Shown here: positions 6,787 to 15,636 of the stretch, one piece after another | How positions within the stretch are numbered: the first letter of the stretch is position 1 | Layout of the letters: every line of letters begins with the position of its first letter | Assembly: GCA_035293985.1 (NCBI GenBank) | Contig: DATGLS010000043.1 | Coordinates: 1 to 58,105, forward strand | Reading direction: 5' to 3' | Length of the DNA stretch: 58,105 bases | DNA from: JAVDCA01 sp035293985 | GTDB lineage: Bacteria; Pseudomonadota; Alphaproteobacteria; Rhizobiales; Xanthobacteraceae | Translations under genes and position numbers: made by a program | The notes under the pieces: model-generated | Told to the model about the DNA's origin: nothing | What the model saw: the letters and a program-made list of their open reading frames with translations, nothing else | Database searches by the model: none

Positions 6787-9666
6787 ATGATCGACAACCG
6801 CTATCAGCCGGCCGAGATCGAGGCCCGCATCGCGGCTGCGTGGGAAGCCGCACAGGCCTTTCGCGCCGGCCGCCCCGAGCGGCGCGCCGCCAAGCCCTAT
6901 TGCATCGTCATTCCGCCGCCCAATGTGACGGGCTCGCTGCACATGGGGCACGCGCTCAACAACACGCTGCAGGATGTGCTGTGCCGCTTCGAGCGCATGC
7001 GCGGGCGCGACGTGCTGTGGCAGCCCGGCACGGATCACGCCGGCATCGCCACCCAGATGGTGGTCGAGCGGCAGATGATGGAGCGGCAGGAGCCCGACCG
7101 CCGCGCCATCGGGCGGGAGAAGTTCCTCGAGAAGGTGTGGACCTGGAAGGCGGAGTCGGGCGGCACCATCATCAACCAGCTCAAGCGGCTGGGCGCCTCG
7201 TGCGACTGGTCGCGCGAGCGCTTCACCATGGACGAAGGCCTTTCGCGCGCCGTGCTCAAGGTCTTCGTCGACCTCTATCGGGCCGACCTGATCTACAAGG
7301 ACAAGCGGCTGGTCAACTGGGACCCGAAGCTCCTGACCGCGATCTCCGACCTCGAGGTCGAGCAGGTCGAGGTGAAGGGCAGCCTGTGGCACATCAAGTA
7401 TCCGGTGGAGGGCACCGACGAGCTCATCGTCGTCGCCACCACGCGGCCCGAGACCATGCTGGGCGACACTGCGGTCGCGGTCCATCCCGACAATCCGCGG
7501 CTCAAGCACCTGATCGGCAAGCACGCAATTTTGCCGCTGGTCGGCCGCCGCATCCCGATCATCGGCGATGACTATGCGGACCCCGAGAAGGGAACCGGCG
7601 CGGTCAAGATCACGCCGGCGCACGACTTCAACGACTTCGAGGTCGGCAAGCGGCATCACCTGCCGCAGATCAGCATCCTCGACGTCGAAGGCAACCTCGC
7701 GCTCGCCGACAACGCCGCGTTCAAGGAGGGCGTGCCGGCCTCGCCCGAGCTCGCCGAGACCATGACGTTGCACGGCGAGGATCGCTTCCGCGCGCGCAAG
7801 ATCGTCGTGCAGCGGCTCGAGGCCGCCGGCCTGATCGACAAGATCGAGCCGCACACGCACATGGTGCCGCACGGCGACCGCTCCGGCGTGGTGATCGAGC
7901 CCTTCCTCACCGACCAGTGGTACGTCGACGCCAAGACGCTGGCGCAGCCCGCGATCGCGGCGGTGCGCGCCGGCACGACCGTTTTCGTGCCGAAGAGCTG
8001 GGAGAAGACCTATTTCGAGTGGATGGAGAACATCCAGCCGTGGTGCGTGTCCCGCCAGCTCTGGTGGGGGCACCAGATTCCCGCCTGGTACGGCCCGGAC
8101 GACAAGGTGTTCGTCGCCGCGAGCGCGGACGAGGCGCTGGCGGACGCGCTCGCCTACTATGTGATCAAGGGCACGCTCACACAGGCCGAGGCCGACGCGA
8201 TCGCGCAAAGCGAGGAGCGGCGCGCGAGCTTCCTGACGCGCGACGAGGACGTGCTCGACACCTGGTTCTCCTCCGCGCTGTGGCCGTTCTCGACGCTCGG
8301 CTGGCCCGACCAGACGCCGGAGCTGGCGCGCTACTACCCGACCGACGTGCTCGTCACCGGCTTCGACATCATCTTCTTCTGGGTCGCCCGCATGATGATG
8401 ATGGGCCTCCAGTTCATGAAAGGCGCGCCGTTCTCGACCGTCTACATCCACGCCCTGGTGCGCGACGAGAAGGGCGCCAAGATGTCGAAGTCGAAGGGCA
8501 ACGTGATGGACCCGCTCGACCTCATCGATGGCATCGGCGTCGACGAGCTGATACAGAAACGAGTCGCCGCGGTCGCCAACAAGGCGGACGCCGCGCGCAT
8601 CACGTCCGAGACCAAGCGTGATTATCCCAAGGGCATTCCGGCCTTCGGCGCCGATGCGCTGCGGTTCACGCTCGCCGCGATGGCCGCGCAGGGGCGCGAC
8701 ATCAAGCTCTCCATCTCGCGGGTCGAAGGTTATCGCAATTTCGCAACCAAGTTCTGGAACGCGTGCCGGTTCGCCGAAATGAACGGCTGCGTGATGCCGG
8801 CCGGCTTCGATCCGCGTCGCGCCAAGGAGACGCTCAGCCGGTGGATCGCGCACGAGGTCGCGCGGACGCTGCGCGAGGTCACGCAGGGTATTGAGGCGTA
8901 CAAATTCAACGAGGCGGCGGGCTCGGTCTATCGATTCGTGTGGAACACGTACTGCGACTGGTACATCGAGCTGGTGAAGCCGGTGCTGACCGGGCCGGAT
9001 GGGGTCGCCAAGAGCGAGACGCGCGCCATGGTCGCATGGGTGCGCGACCAGGTGCTGACCCTGCTGCATCCTTTCATGCCGTTCGTGACCGAGGAGCTGT
9101 GGGCCGTCACGGCCGAAGCTGCCGCCCCGCGGGCGACCCTGCTGGCGCTTGCGCCCTGGCCGCAGCTCGACGGGCTCGATGATCCGGCGGCCGAGGCCGA
9201 GATCGGCTGGGTTGTCGACGTGATCACCGCCATCCGCTCGCTGCGCGCCGAGATGAACATCTCGCCCGCGACCCCGCTGCCGCTGGTGCTCGCCGGCGCC
9301 TCGGCGGAAACCCGCGCCAGGGCCGAGCGCTGGAGCGAGTTCCTCAAGCGTCTTGCGCGGCTCGGCGACATCACGTTCGCGAATGCGCCCCCGCGCGGCG
9401 CCGTGCAGCTCCTGGTGCGCGGCGAGACGGCGGCGCTGCCGCTCGCGGGCGTGATCGACTTCGCCGCCGAGCGCGCCCGGCTCGAGAAGGAGATCGCCAA
9501 GATCGAGGCCGACATCAAGCGCGTCGACGCCAAGCTCGGCAATGCGGATTTCATCGCCCGCGCGCCCGAGGAGGTCGTCGAGGGCGAGCGCGAGAAGCGC
9601 GACGACGCCGAGCTGCGCCGGCAGAAGCTCGTCGAGGCGCTGGCGCGGCTCGAGGGTGCCACGTGA
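6787..9666 (+). CDS. valS: Valyl-tRNA synthetase
   Basis: 959 residues, a normal length for a class I ValRS. The HIGH signature appears as HMGH at residues 52-55 within PPNVTGSLHMGHALNN. The KMSKS loop lies near residue 565 (GAKMSKSKGNVMDPLDL). The editing (CP1) domain lies between them, including the TTRPETMLGDTAVAVHP motif. The Trp-rich EYRNFATKFWNA-type anticodon-binding start follows, and the C-terminus ends in the expected tRNA-binding coiled coil (ERARLEKEIAKIEADIKRVD). It charges tRNA-Val in the cytoplasm. A DUF2459 gene follows 32 bases later. Confidence 0.98.
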   Translation: MIDNRYQPAEIEARIAAAWEAAQAFRAGRPERRAAKPYCIVIPPPNVTGSLHMGHALNNTLQDVLCRFERMRGRDVLWQPGTDHAGIATQMVVERQMMERQEPDRRAIGREKFLEKVWTWKAESGGTIINQLKRLGASCDWSRERFTMDEGLSRAVLKVFVDLYRADLIYKDKRLVNWDPKLLTAISDLEVEQVEVKGSLWHIKYPVEGTDELIVVATTRPETMLGDTAVAVHPDNPRLKHLIGKHAILPLVGRRIPIIGDDYADPEKGTGAVKITPAHDFNDFEVGKRHHLPQISILDVEGNLALADNAAFKEGVPASPELAETMTLHGEDRFRARKIVVQRLEAAGLIDKIEPHTHMVPHGDRSGVVIEPFLTDQWYVDAKTLAQPAIAAVRAGTTVFVPKSWEKTYFEWMENIQPWCVSRQLWWGHQIPAWYGPDDKVFVAASADEALADALAYYVIKGTLTQAEADAIAQSEERRASFLTRDEDVLDTWFSSALWPFSTLGWPDQTPELARYYPTDVLVTGFDIIFFWVARMMMMGLQFMKGAPFSTVYIHALVRDEKGAKMSKSKGNVMDPLDLIDGIGVDELIQKRVAAVANKADAARITSETKRDYPKGIPAFGADALRFTLAAMAAQGRDIKLSISRVEGYRNFATKFWNACRFAEMNGCVMPAGFDPRRAKETLSRWIAHEVARTLREVTQGIEAYKFNEAAGSVYRFVWNTYCDWYIELVKPVLTGPDGVAKSETRAMVAWVRDQVLTLLHPFMPFVTEELWAVTAEAAAPRATLLALAPWPQLDGLDDPAAEAEIGWVVDVITAIRSLRAEMNISPATPLPLVLAGASAETRARAERWSEFLKRLARLGDITFANAPPRGAVQLLVRGETAALPLAGVIDFAAERARLEKEIAKIEADIKRVDAKLGNADFIARAPEEVVEGEREKRDDAELRRQKLVEALARLEGAT

Positions 9667-9698
9667 TGGGCGCGACCCGATGAGCGCGACGTGACCGC

Positions 9699-10436
9699 AT
9701 GCGCAAGCTCGCGCGCCGCCTCGGCCTCGCGCTTGCGACCTTGCTTGCAATCTTGACGCTCGCGCTGATCGTCGCGACCGTGGCGACCGCCCGGTGGGGC
9801 GATGCGGCGCTCTATCCGCCGGCGGCGGGCGCGCCGTCCGTGCGCATCATGGTCGTGCACAACGGCTATCACGCCGGCATCGTGCTGCCGCGTGTCGCGG
9901 TGGCGAAGCTCGCGGGCGAGCGTGGCGAGGGGGCGCTGATCGCGGTGACGACGCGGTTTGCCGCCTATGGCTGGCTGGAGATCGGCTGGGGCGAGGAGGA
10001 GTTCTATCGCCATGTGCCGACGCCGGGCGACGTCACGCTCGGCCTTGCGCTGCGCGCCCTCTTTCGGCCCCACAATCCGTCGGTGCTGCATGTGGTCGGC
10101 GTGTCCGATCCGCGCGGCCAGTTCGTGGGCTCGCCGATGGCCGAGCTCGAGCTCTCGGATGCGGGCTTCGCGCGCCTCGTCGCCAAGGTGGATGCCACGT
10201 TCGCGCGCGGCGCCGACGGCCGGCCGCAGGATCTCGGGCCCGGGCTCTACGGGCCGAGCCTGTTTTATCGCGCGGTCGGGCACTTCCACATCGGGCACGT
10301 GTGCACGCAGTGGGTCGCCGATATGCTCGATGCCGCCGGCGTGCCGACGGCGCCGGTCCTCGCCACCATGCCGCAAGGCCTGTTCCTCGATCTGTCGACG
10401 CGCGCCGGCGCGAAGATGCTGCCGCGCTCACGATGA
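9699..10436 (+). CDS. DUF2459 domain-containing membrane-anchored protein
   Basis: 245 residues. One N-terminal membrane helix (about residues 7-30, LGLALATLLAILTLALIVAT) is followed by a periplasmic domain typical of DUF2459. Diagnostic stretches are IMVVHNGYHAGIVLPR, YGWLEIGWGEEEFYRHVPT and FHIGHVCTQWVADMLDAAG. The conserved His, Tyr and Cys recall NlpC/P60-like papain folds (the family is annotated as uncharacterised), but I cannot prove a catalytic role. It starts 32 bases after valS and 28 bases before the next gene on the same strand, so co-transcription is possible. Function unknown. Confidence 0.8.
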   Translation: MRKLARRLGLALATLLAILTLALIVATVATARWGDAALYPPAAGAPSVRIMVVHNGYHAGIVLPRVAVAKLAGERGEGALIAVTTRFAAYGWLEIGWGEEEFYRHVPTPGDVTLGLALRALFRPHNPSVLHVVGVSDPRGQFVGSPMAELELSDAGFARLVAKVDATFARGADGRPQDLGPGLYGPSLFYRAVGHFHIGHVCTQWVADMLDAAGVPTAPVLATMPQGLFLDLSTRAGAKMLPRSR

Positions 10437-10464
10437 GAGCCGAGATGAAATCTGGGACATCCGA

Positions 10465-11442
10465 ATGGCCAATCTCGCGCTGACGCTCGCGTGCTGGAAC
10501 TACGATCGCACGCGCCCGCTGATGGACGGGCGCGTGAAGCCCGAGGGCATCGCGCTCGACATCAAAGTCATGCGCCCGCGCGAGGCCTTCCCGCGCATGC
10601 TGGACAAGCGCGAGTTTCACGTCTCCGAGCTGTCGCTCGCGTCCTACACGAGCCTGATCGGCCGCGGCGATTGCCCGTTCGTCGCCATCCCGGTCGCGCT
10701 GTCGAAGATTTTTCGCCACAGCTGCATCTACGTGCGGCCGGACGCCGGCATCCGTACGCCGCAGGATCTCAAGGGCAAGCGGGTCGGCACCACCCAATAC
10801 GGATCGACCGGTCTCGTGTTCATGAAGGGCATGCTGCAGCACGACCACGGCGTGATGCCCGACGACATCCACTGGTTCATCGGCGGCCTCGATGCGCCGA
10901 CGCAGCGCCCGCTGCTGCCGCTCGACCTGCCGGCCTCGATCCGGATCGAGTTCCTGTCCGGCAGCAAGACGCTCGAAGGCATGCTGGCGGCGGGCGAGCT
11001 CGACGCGCTGTTCTCGCTCTACCTGCCGGGAAGCTTCCTGCGTGGCGAGCCGCATATCGCGCGGCTGTTTCCCGATCACAAGCGCGTCGAGCAGGACTAC
11101 TTCCGCCGCACCGGCATCTTTCCGATCATGCATACGGTGGTGATCCGCGACGACGTGCATCGCGCGCATCCGTGGGTGGCGAAAAGCCTCTATGCGGCGT
11201 TCTGCGCCGCGCGCGACATCGCGATCGACGGCCTCTACGACACCGACGCGCTGCACCTTGCGCTGCCGTTCCTGATCGATCACGTCGAGGAGACACGGCG
11301 CGTGTTCGGCCACGACTTCTGGGCCTACGGCCTCGCGCCGAACCTGCCGGCGCTCGCGGCGATCGGCCGATACGTGCACGAGCAGCACCTCTCGCCGCGG
11401 GTGGTTGCGCCCGACGAGATATTCCCGCCTCACGTGGTATGA
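10465..11442 (+). CDS. 4,5-dihydroxyphthalate decarboxylase-like / solute-binding-fold protein
   Basis: 325 residues without a signal peptide. It has the periplasmic-binding-protein type II fold seen in the 4,5-dihydroxyphthalate decarboxylase and NMT1/PhnD-like families. Typical stretches are LACWNYDRTRPLMDGRVKPE near the start, FHVSELSLASYTSLIGRGD, RTPQDLKGKRVGTTQYGSTG and GELDALFSLYLPGSFLRGEP. Because no export signal is visible, a cytoplasmic decarboxylase-like enzyme is more likely than a transporter subunit. No permease or ATPase is nearby. It begins a tight four-gene run with an NTF2-like, a VOC and an epimerase-like gene, suggesting catabolism of a small, perhaps aromatic, compound (inference). 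Confidence 0.75.
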   Translation: MANLALTLACWNYDRTRPLMDGRVKPEGIALDIKVMRPREAFPRMLDKREFHVSELSLASYTSLIGRGDCPFVAIPVALSKIFRHSCIYVRPDAGIRTPQDLKGKRVGTTQYGSTGLVFMKGMLQHDHGVMPDDIHWFIGGLDAPTQRPLLPLDLPASIRIEFLSGSKTLEGMLAAGELDALFSLYLPGSFLRGEPHIARLFPDHKRVEQDYFRRTGIFPIMHTVVIRDDVHRAHPWVAKSLYAAFCAARDIAIDGLYDTDALHLALPFLIDHVEETRRVFGHDFWAYGLAPNLPALAAIGRYVHEQHLSPRVVAPDEIFPPHVV

Positions 11443-11478
11443 TCGCGTCCGCCGAGTTTTTGCGCGCGGAGGAATGAG

Positions 11479-11895
11479 ATGTCCGATGAAGCCCGCAACA
11501 CCGCCACGCTGACCGAGGCCTATCGCCGCTGGTCGGAGAGCCGCGGCGGGAGCGCCGAGCACTGGATCTCGATCTGCGACCAGAACATCCGCTTTGGCTC
11601 GATCGCCGGGACGGTGCCGGGGGTGGATTACATGGCGGACTATCGCAGCCGCGACGAGCTCGGCGCTTATTTCGCCGGGCTCACCCGCGACTGGGAGATG
11701 GTTGAATACCGGGTCGACAACTTGGTCGCCCAGGGCGACCGGGTGGTGATGCTCGGTTTTTGCAGTTGGCGCGCGAAGAAGAGCGGCAAGGTGGTGTCGA
11801 CGCCGAAGTGCGACTCGTGGCGCTTCGTCGGCGGCAAGGCGGTCGAGTTCTACGAATATTTCGACACGGCCCAGGTCATGCTGGCGATGGCGTGA
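11479..11895 (+). CDS. NTF2-like (SnoaL-type) small protein
   Basis: 138 residues with the cone-shaped NTF2/SnoaL pattern. It has an N-terminal helix (TATLTEAYRRWSESRGG), then DQNIRFGSI, a RDELGAYFAGLTRDWEMVEY block, and a final beta strand FVGGKAVEFYEYFDTAQVMLAM. Members bind or isomerise small hydrophobic ligands; the exact reaction is unknown. A GGAGGAATGAG ribosome site precedes the ATG. The gene lies 36 bases after the dihydroxyphthalate decarboxylase-like gene and only 6 bases before the VOC gene, so the three are very likely one transcript. Confidence 0.8.
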   Translation: MSDEARNTATLTEAYRRWSESRGGSAEHWISICDQNIRFGSIAGTVPGVDYMADYRSRDELGAYFAGLTRDWEMVEYRVDNLVAQGDRVVMLGFCSWRAKKSGKVVSTPKCDSWRFVGGKAVEFYEYFDTAQVMLAMA

Positions 11896-11901
11896 GCTAC
11901 G

Positions 11902-12276
11902 ATGCAGGTCGAAAGCCTCGATCACGTGCAACTCGCGATGCCCGCCGGCGGGGAGGCTGCGGCGCGGCGCTTCTACGACGAGACGCTGGGAATTCCCGAG
12001 GTTCGCAAGCCGGCGCGCCTTGCCGGGCGGGGCGGTTGCTGGTTCGAGAACGGGCCGCTGAAAATCCACTTGGGCGTCGAGCAGGACTTCAGGCCGGCCC
12101 GTAAGGCGCATCCCGCCTTGGTCGTGTCGGACCTCGCGGCGTTGATCAAGCGCCTCACCGACAATGGCTATCGGGTGGTCGAGGACGCGCCCCTCGAGGG
12201 CTATGATCGTCGTTATGTCGATGATCCATTCGGCAACCGCATCGAGCTGATGGAGCCGGTGCGGCCGCGCGACTGA
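11902..12276 (+). CDS. VOC/glyoxalase-fold metalloprotein
   Basis: 124 residues, a single pair of beta-alpha-beta-beta-beta modules of the vicinal oxygen chelate superfamily. Visible parts are SLDHVQLAMPAGGEAAARRF (first metal His), GGCWFENGPLKIHLGVE (possible second ligand), HPALVVSDLAALIKRLTDNG (third) and VDDPFGNRIELMEP, the typical C-terminal Glu-bearing strand. It could be a glyoxalase-like isomerase or an extradiol-type dioxygenase relative. It is encoded 6 bases after the NTF2-like gene and 24 bases before the epimerase-like gene, so a shared metabolic role is likely. Confidence 0.82.
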   Translation: MQVESLDHVQLAMPAGGEAAARRFYDETLGIPEVRKPARLAGRGGCWFENGPLKIHLGVEQDFRPARKAHPALVVSDLAALIKRLTDNGYRVVEDAPLEGYDRRYVDDPFGNRIELMEPVRPRD

Positions 12277-12300
12277 CGTCCACAACGCCGGAGTATCCAC

Positions 12301-13026
12301 ATGAAAATCTTCCTCGCCGGCGCCGCCGGCGCGATCGGGCGTCGCCTGGTGCCGCTGCTGCTCGAGGCCGGCCACGAGGTCACCGGCACGACGCGCTCGG
12401 GCGAGACCGCGGCCGAGCTGCGTGCGCGTGGCGTCGCGGCGGTCGTGGTCGACGTTTATGACGCGCCGGCGCTGCGCGACGCGGCGCTGCGGGCGCGCCC
12501 CGACGTGGTCATGCATCAGCTGACGGATTTGCCGAAGGCGCTCGACCCCGCGAAGCCGCGCGATTTCGGTGGCAATATGCGCATCCGGGTGGAGGGCACC
12601 GCCAATCTGGTGGCGGCCGCGCAGGCGGCGGGGGCGCGGCGCCTGATCGCCCAGAGCATCGCCTTCGCCTATGCGCCCGGGCCCGAGCCGCACGCGGAAA
12701 CCGATCCGCTCGCTCCGGCCGAGGGCGACACGCCGGCCGCCATGACGTCACGCGGCGTGCGGGCGCTCGAGGACGCAACCCTCGGTGCGACGGGTCTCGA
12801 GGGCATCGTGCTGCGCTATGGCCGGCTTTATGGGCCCGGAACCTGGTACGCGACCGCGAGCGGCCGCGGGTCGCTGCATGTGGACGCGGCCGCGCACGCG
12901 GCGCTGCTCGCCCTGACGCGCGGCAAGGCAGGCATCTACAACGTGGCCGAGCTCGATGGCGCCCTGACCATCGACAAGGCGCAGCGCGAACTCGGTTTCA
13001 ATCCGGCTTTTCGCTGTCCGTCCTAG
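12301..13026 (+). CDS. NAD-dependent epimerase/dehydratase-like protein (atypical SDR)
   Basis: 241 residues. The Rossmann glycine motif is at the very start (FLAGAAGAIGRRLVPLL, GxxGxxG). It continues with MHQLTDLPKAL, RLIAQSIAFAYAPG and VLRYGRLYGPGTWY, as in extended SDR proteins. The usual YxxxK catalytic pair is not evident: the equivalent stretch reads AMTSRGVRALEDA. It is therefore probably an atypical SDR, a binding protein or an enzyme with altered chemistry. It is shorter than the usual 300 residues, with a compact C-terminal domain. It is the last gene of the four-gene run that begins at 10465. Confidence 0.8.
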   Translation: MKIFLAGAAGAIGRRLVPLLLEAGHEVTGTTRSGETAAELRARGVAAVVVDVYDAPALRDAALRARPDVVMHQLTDLPKALDPAKPRDFGGNMRIRVEGTANLVAAAQAAGARRLIAQSIAFAYAPGPEPHAETDPLAPAEGDTPAAMTSRGVRALEDATLGATGLEGIVLRYGRLYGPGTWYATASGRGSLHVDAAAHAALLALTRGKAGIYNVAELDGALTIDKAQRELGFNPAFRCPS

Positions 13027-13103
13027 GGCTTTATTTGAGCAAAATCTTCTCTCGAGAACGGTTATTGGCCTTCGGGGAACGTTAGCGGCGGGCCTTTTTC
13101 GGC

Positions 13104-13670
13104 TCACGGGCGAAAAGGTTTGCTCAGAAACCGCGAACCTTTGAGGCCGTAACGCCACGGGTGCTCCACCGCTTTGGTGATGCCGATGCGCGGGCCGATC
13201 GCGACCTCGACCTCACCAGAGCCGGGGTGCAGCTCGAACGGTGGCTCATCGAGCGCGAGGCCGTTGTGTGCCCGCGTTATGCCGAGCGCCTCGCACAGGC
13301 GTCCCGGGCCGGAGCACAGCAGGCGCGGATCGTCCAATCCGCGGCGGCGGCGCATCTGCGCGACGCCTTCGAGCGGCTCGAGCGCCCGGATCAGCACCGC
13401 GGCCGCGCTGCCGGCCGGCTCGCACACGAAATTCACGCACCAGTGGATGCCGTAGGAGCGATAGACATAGGCGTAGCCGGGCGGGCCGAACATCACGGCA
13501 TTGCGCTGCGTCTGCCCGTTGTAACTGTGCGCCGCGGGATCGGTGTGGTGATAGGCCTCCACCTCGACGATACGGCCGCCGACACCATTGAACAGAAAGG
13601 TCGCGCCGATCAGGTCGGGCGCGACCGCATGCACGCTGCGTGCAAAAAAACTTCGCCGGATGCGGGCCAT
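13104..13670 (-). CDS. DNA-3-methyladenine glycosylase (AAG/MPG type)
   Basis: 188 residues of the AAG/MPG family, which removes alkylated purines such as 3-methyladenine from DNA. The key stretch GRIVEVEAYHHTDPAAHSYN contains the glutamate (E38) equivalent to the catalytic Glu of human AAG. RNAVMFGPPGYAYVYRSYGI follows with the conserved Tyr residues. The C-terminal block has LLCSGPGRLCEALGI and a final HPWRY. The start at 13670 gives a normal length; no strong ribosome site is seen and the frame stays open further upstream. It converges with the epimerase-like gene across a 77-base gap that contains inverse copies of TGAGCAAA. Confidence 0.93.
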   Translation of the reverse strand: MARIRRSFFARSVHAVAPDLIGATFLFNGVGGRIVEVEAYHHTDPAAHSYNGQTQRNAVMFGPPGYAYVYRSYGIHWCVNFVCEPAGSAAAVLIRALEPLEGVAQMRRRRGLDDPRLLCSGPGRLCEALGITRAHNGLALDEPPFELHPGSGEVEVAIGPRIGITKAVEHPWRYGLKGSRFLSKPFRP

Positions 13671-13911
13671 TTTGGTTGCGAGATGGTTAAGGAGTTTGGC
13701 GGGCCGGAGATGATGTTCGCATCGGCGCAGAAAGGTCTGTGACTTTGCAGCAACACGTTTACAACATTTGGGTTTCGCCATCGGCGCGTCGGAGCCACGC
13801 CCCTTTTTGGCCACACGCCCCCGTGAAATCCAAAGCGCGCAAGGACGGGGTGCGCGAGCAACGCTTTCTCGCTGTCCCGCCGAGCCGTGTCAGGGGCGAG
13901 ACGCGTTCGCA

Positions 13912-15636
13912 ATGGATGCCAAGACCCAGCTGAAAGCCAGGCTCCCGAGCCGGCACGTGACGGAGGGCCCCGAGCGGGCCCCGCAGCGCGCGTATTATTA
14001 CGCCATGGGTCTGACGACGGATCAGATTCACCAGCCCTTCGTCGGTGTCGCGAGCTGCTGGAACGAGGCGGCGCCCTGCAACATCTCGCTGATGCGGCAG
14101 GCGCAGGCGGTCAAGAAGGGCGTCGCGGCGGCCGGCGGCACGCCGCGCGAGTTCTGCACCATCACGGTGACCGACGGCATCGCCATGGGGCACGAGGGCA
14201 TGAAAAGCTCGCTGCCGTCGCGCGAGGCAATCGCGGACTCGGTCGAGCTGACCGTGCGCGGCCATGGCTACGACGCCCTCATCGGCCTTGCGGGCTGCGA
14301 CAAGTCGCTTCCCGGCATGATGATGGCGATGTGCCGCCTCAACGTGCCGGCGATCTTCATCTATGGCGGCTCGATCCTGCCCGGCACCTTCAAGGGCCGG
14401 CCGGTCACCATCCAGGACGTGTTCGAGGCGGTCGGGCAGCATTCGGTCGGCAGCATGTCGGACGGCGATCTCGACACGCTCGAGCAGGTCGCCTGTCCGT
14501 CGGCCGGCGCCTGCGGCGCCCAGTTCACCGCCAACACGATGGCAACCGTGTCGGAGGCGATCGGGCTCGCGCTGCCGTACTCGGCCGGCGCGCCGGCGCC
14601 CTACGAAATTCGCGACAAGTTCTGCACCGTGGCGGGCGAGCAGGTGCTCGACCTGATCAAGCTGCGCATCCGGCCGCGCGACATCGTCACCCGCCGGGCG
14701 CTGGAGAACGCCGCCGCCGTTGTGGCCGCCTCCGGCGGCTCGACCAATGCTGCGCTGCACCTACCCGCGATCGCGCATGAATGCGGAATAGCTTTCGACC
14801 TTTTCGACGTCGCCGAGGTCTTCAAAAGGACACCGTATATCGCGGATTTGAAGCCGGGCGGCCGTTATGTCGCCAAAGACTTGTTCGAAGCTGGCGGAAT
14901 TCCGCTGCTGATGAAGTCCCTGCTGGATCACGGATACCTGCACGGCGACTGCATCACGGTCACGGGTCGCACCGTGGCTGAGAACCTCGAGCGGGTGAAA
15001 TGGAACAGGGAGCAGGACGTCATTCGTCCTGCCGACAAGCCGCTATCGCCAAGCGGCGGCGTCGTGGGTTTGAAGGGAAATCTCGCGCCGGAAGGCGCGA
15101 TCGTTAAGGTTGCCGGGATGGAGAAGTTGACCTTCTCCGGCCCTGCGCGATGTTTCGACGGCGAAGAAGCGTGTTTTGAAGCCGTGAAGACGCGTCAATA
15201 CAGGGAAGGCGACGTGCTGGTGATCCGCTACGAGGGCCCCAAGGGCGGCCCCGGCATGCGCGAGATGCTGGCCACCACGGCCGCGCTGTACGGCCAGGGC
15301 ATGGGGGCCAAGGTCGCGCTCCTCACCGACGGCCGCTTCTCGGGCGCCTCGCGCGGCTTTTGCGTCGGCCACATGGGGCCTGAGGCGGCGATTGGCGGGC
15401 CGATCGCGCTGGTGCGCGATGGCGACATCATCGAGATCGACGCGCACAAGGGCACGCTCGATCTCAAGGTCGCGCCGGCCGAGCTCGAGCGGCGCCGGGC
15501 GACCTGGACGCCGCGCAAGACGGATTTCACATCCGGCTATCTGTGGAAATACGCCGAGCAGGTCGGCAACGCACGGGGCGGGGCAGTCACGCACCCCGGC
15601 GGCGCCGCGGAGGTCAGGTCCTATGCGGATATCTGA
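13912..15636 (+). CDS. ilvD: Dihydroxy-acid dehydratase
   Basis: 574 residues. It catalyses the dehydration step in valine, isoleucine and leucine synthesis, using an iron-sulfur cluster. The cluster cysteines are visible at about C56 (SCWNEAAPCN), C129 (GLAGCDKSLPGM) and C201 (CPSAGACGAQFTANTM). The active-site stretch DGRFSGASRGFCVGHMGPEA lies near the end. CAGGGGCGAG precedes the ATG. The segment around 14761-15230 has clearly lower GC and different codon choice than the rest of the gene although the frame is intact. Its last 14 bases overlap the next gene, which suggests translational coupling. Confidence 0.97.
   Translation: MDAKTQLKARLPSRHVTEGPERAPQRAYYYAMGLTTDQIHQPFVGVASCWNEAAPCNISLMRQAQAVKKGVAAAGGTPREFCTITVTDGIAMGHEGMKSSLPSREAIADSVELTVRGHGYDALIGLAGCDKSLPGMMMAMCRLNVPAIFIYGGSILPGTFKGRPVTIQDVFEAVGQHSVGSMSDGDLDTLEQVACPSAGACGAQFTANTMATVSEAIGLALPYSAGAPAPYEIRDKFCTVAGEQVLDLIKLRIRPRDIVTRRALENAAAVVAASGGSTNAALHLPAIAHECGIAFDLFDVAEVFKRTPYIADLKPGGRYVAKDLFEAGGIPLLMKSLLDHGYLHGDCITVTGRTVAENLERVKWNREQDVIRPADKPLSPSGGVVGLKGNLAPEGAIVKVAGMEKLTFSGPARCFDGEEACFEAVKTRQYREGDVLVIRYEGPKGGPGMREMLATTAALYGQGMGAKVALLTDGRFSGASRGFCVGHMGPEAAIGGPIALVRDGDIIEIDAHKGTLDLKVAPAELERRRATWTPRKTDFTSGYLWKYAEQVGNARGGAVTHPGGAAEVRSYADI

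Noticed and set aside
6775..9750. A 991-codon open frame on the minus strand opposite valS
   Set aside because: It mirrors valS almost exactly and its translation is low-complexity His/Asp/Arg-rich, a typical antisense shadow of GC-rich coding DNA. valS has all class I synthetase motifs.
10033..12693. An 886-codon open frame on the minus strand opposite the accessory operon
   Set aside because: Composition is Arg/His/Asp-rich with no recognisable domain. The plus-strand genes beneath it have clear family motifs and ribosome sites.
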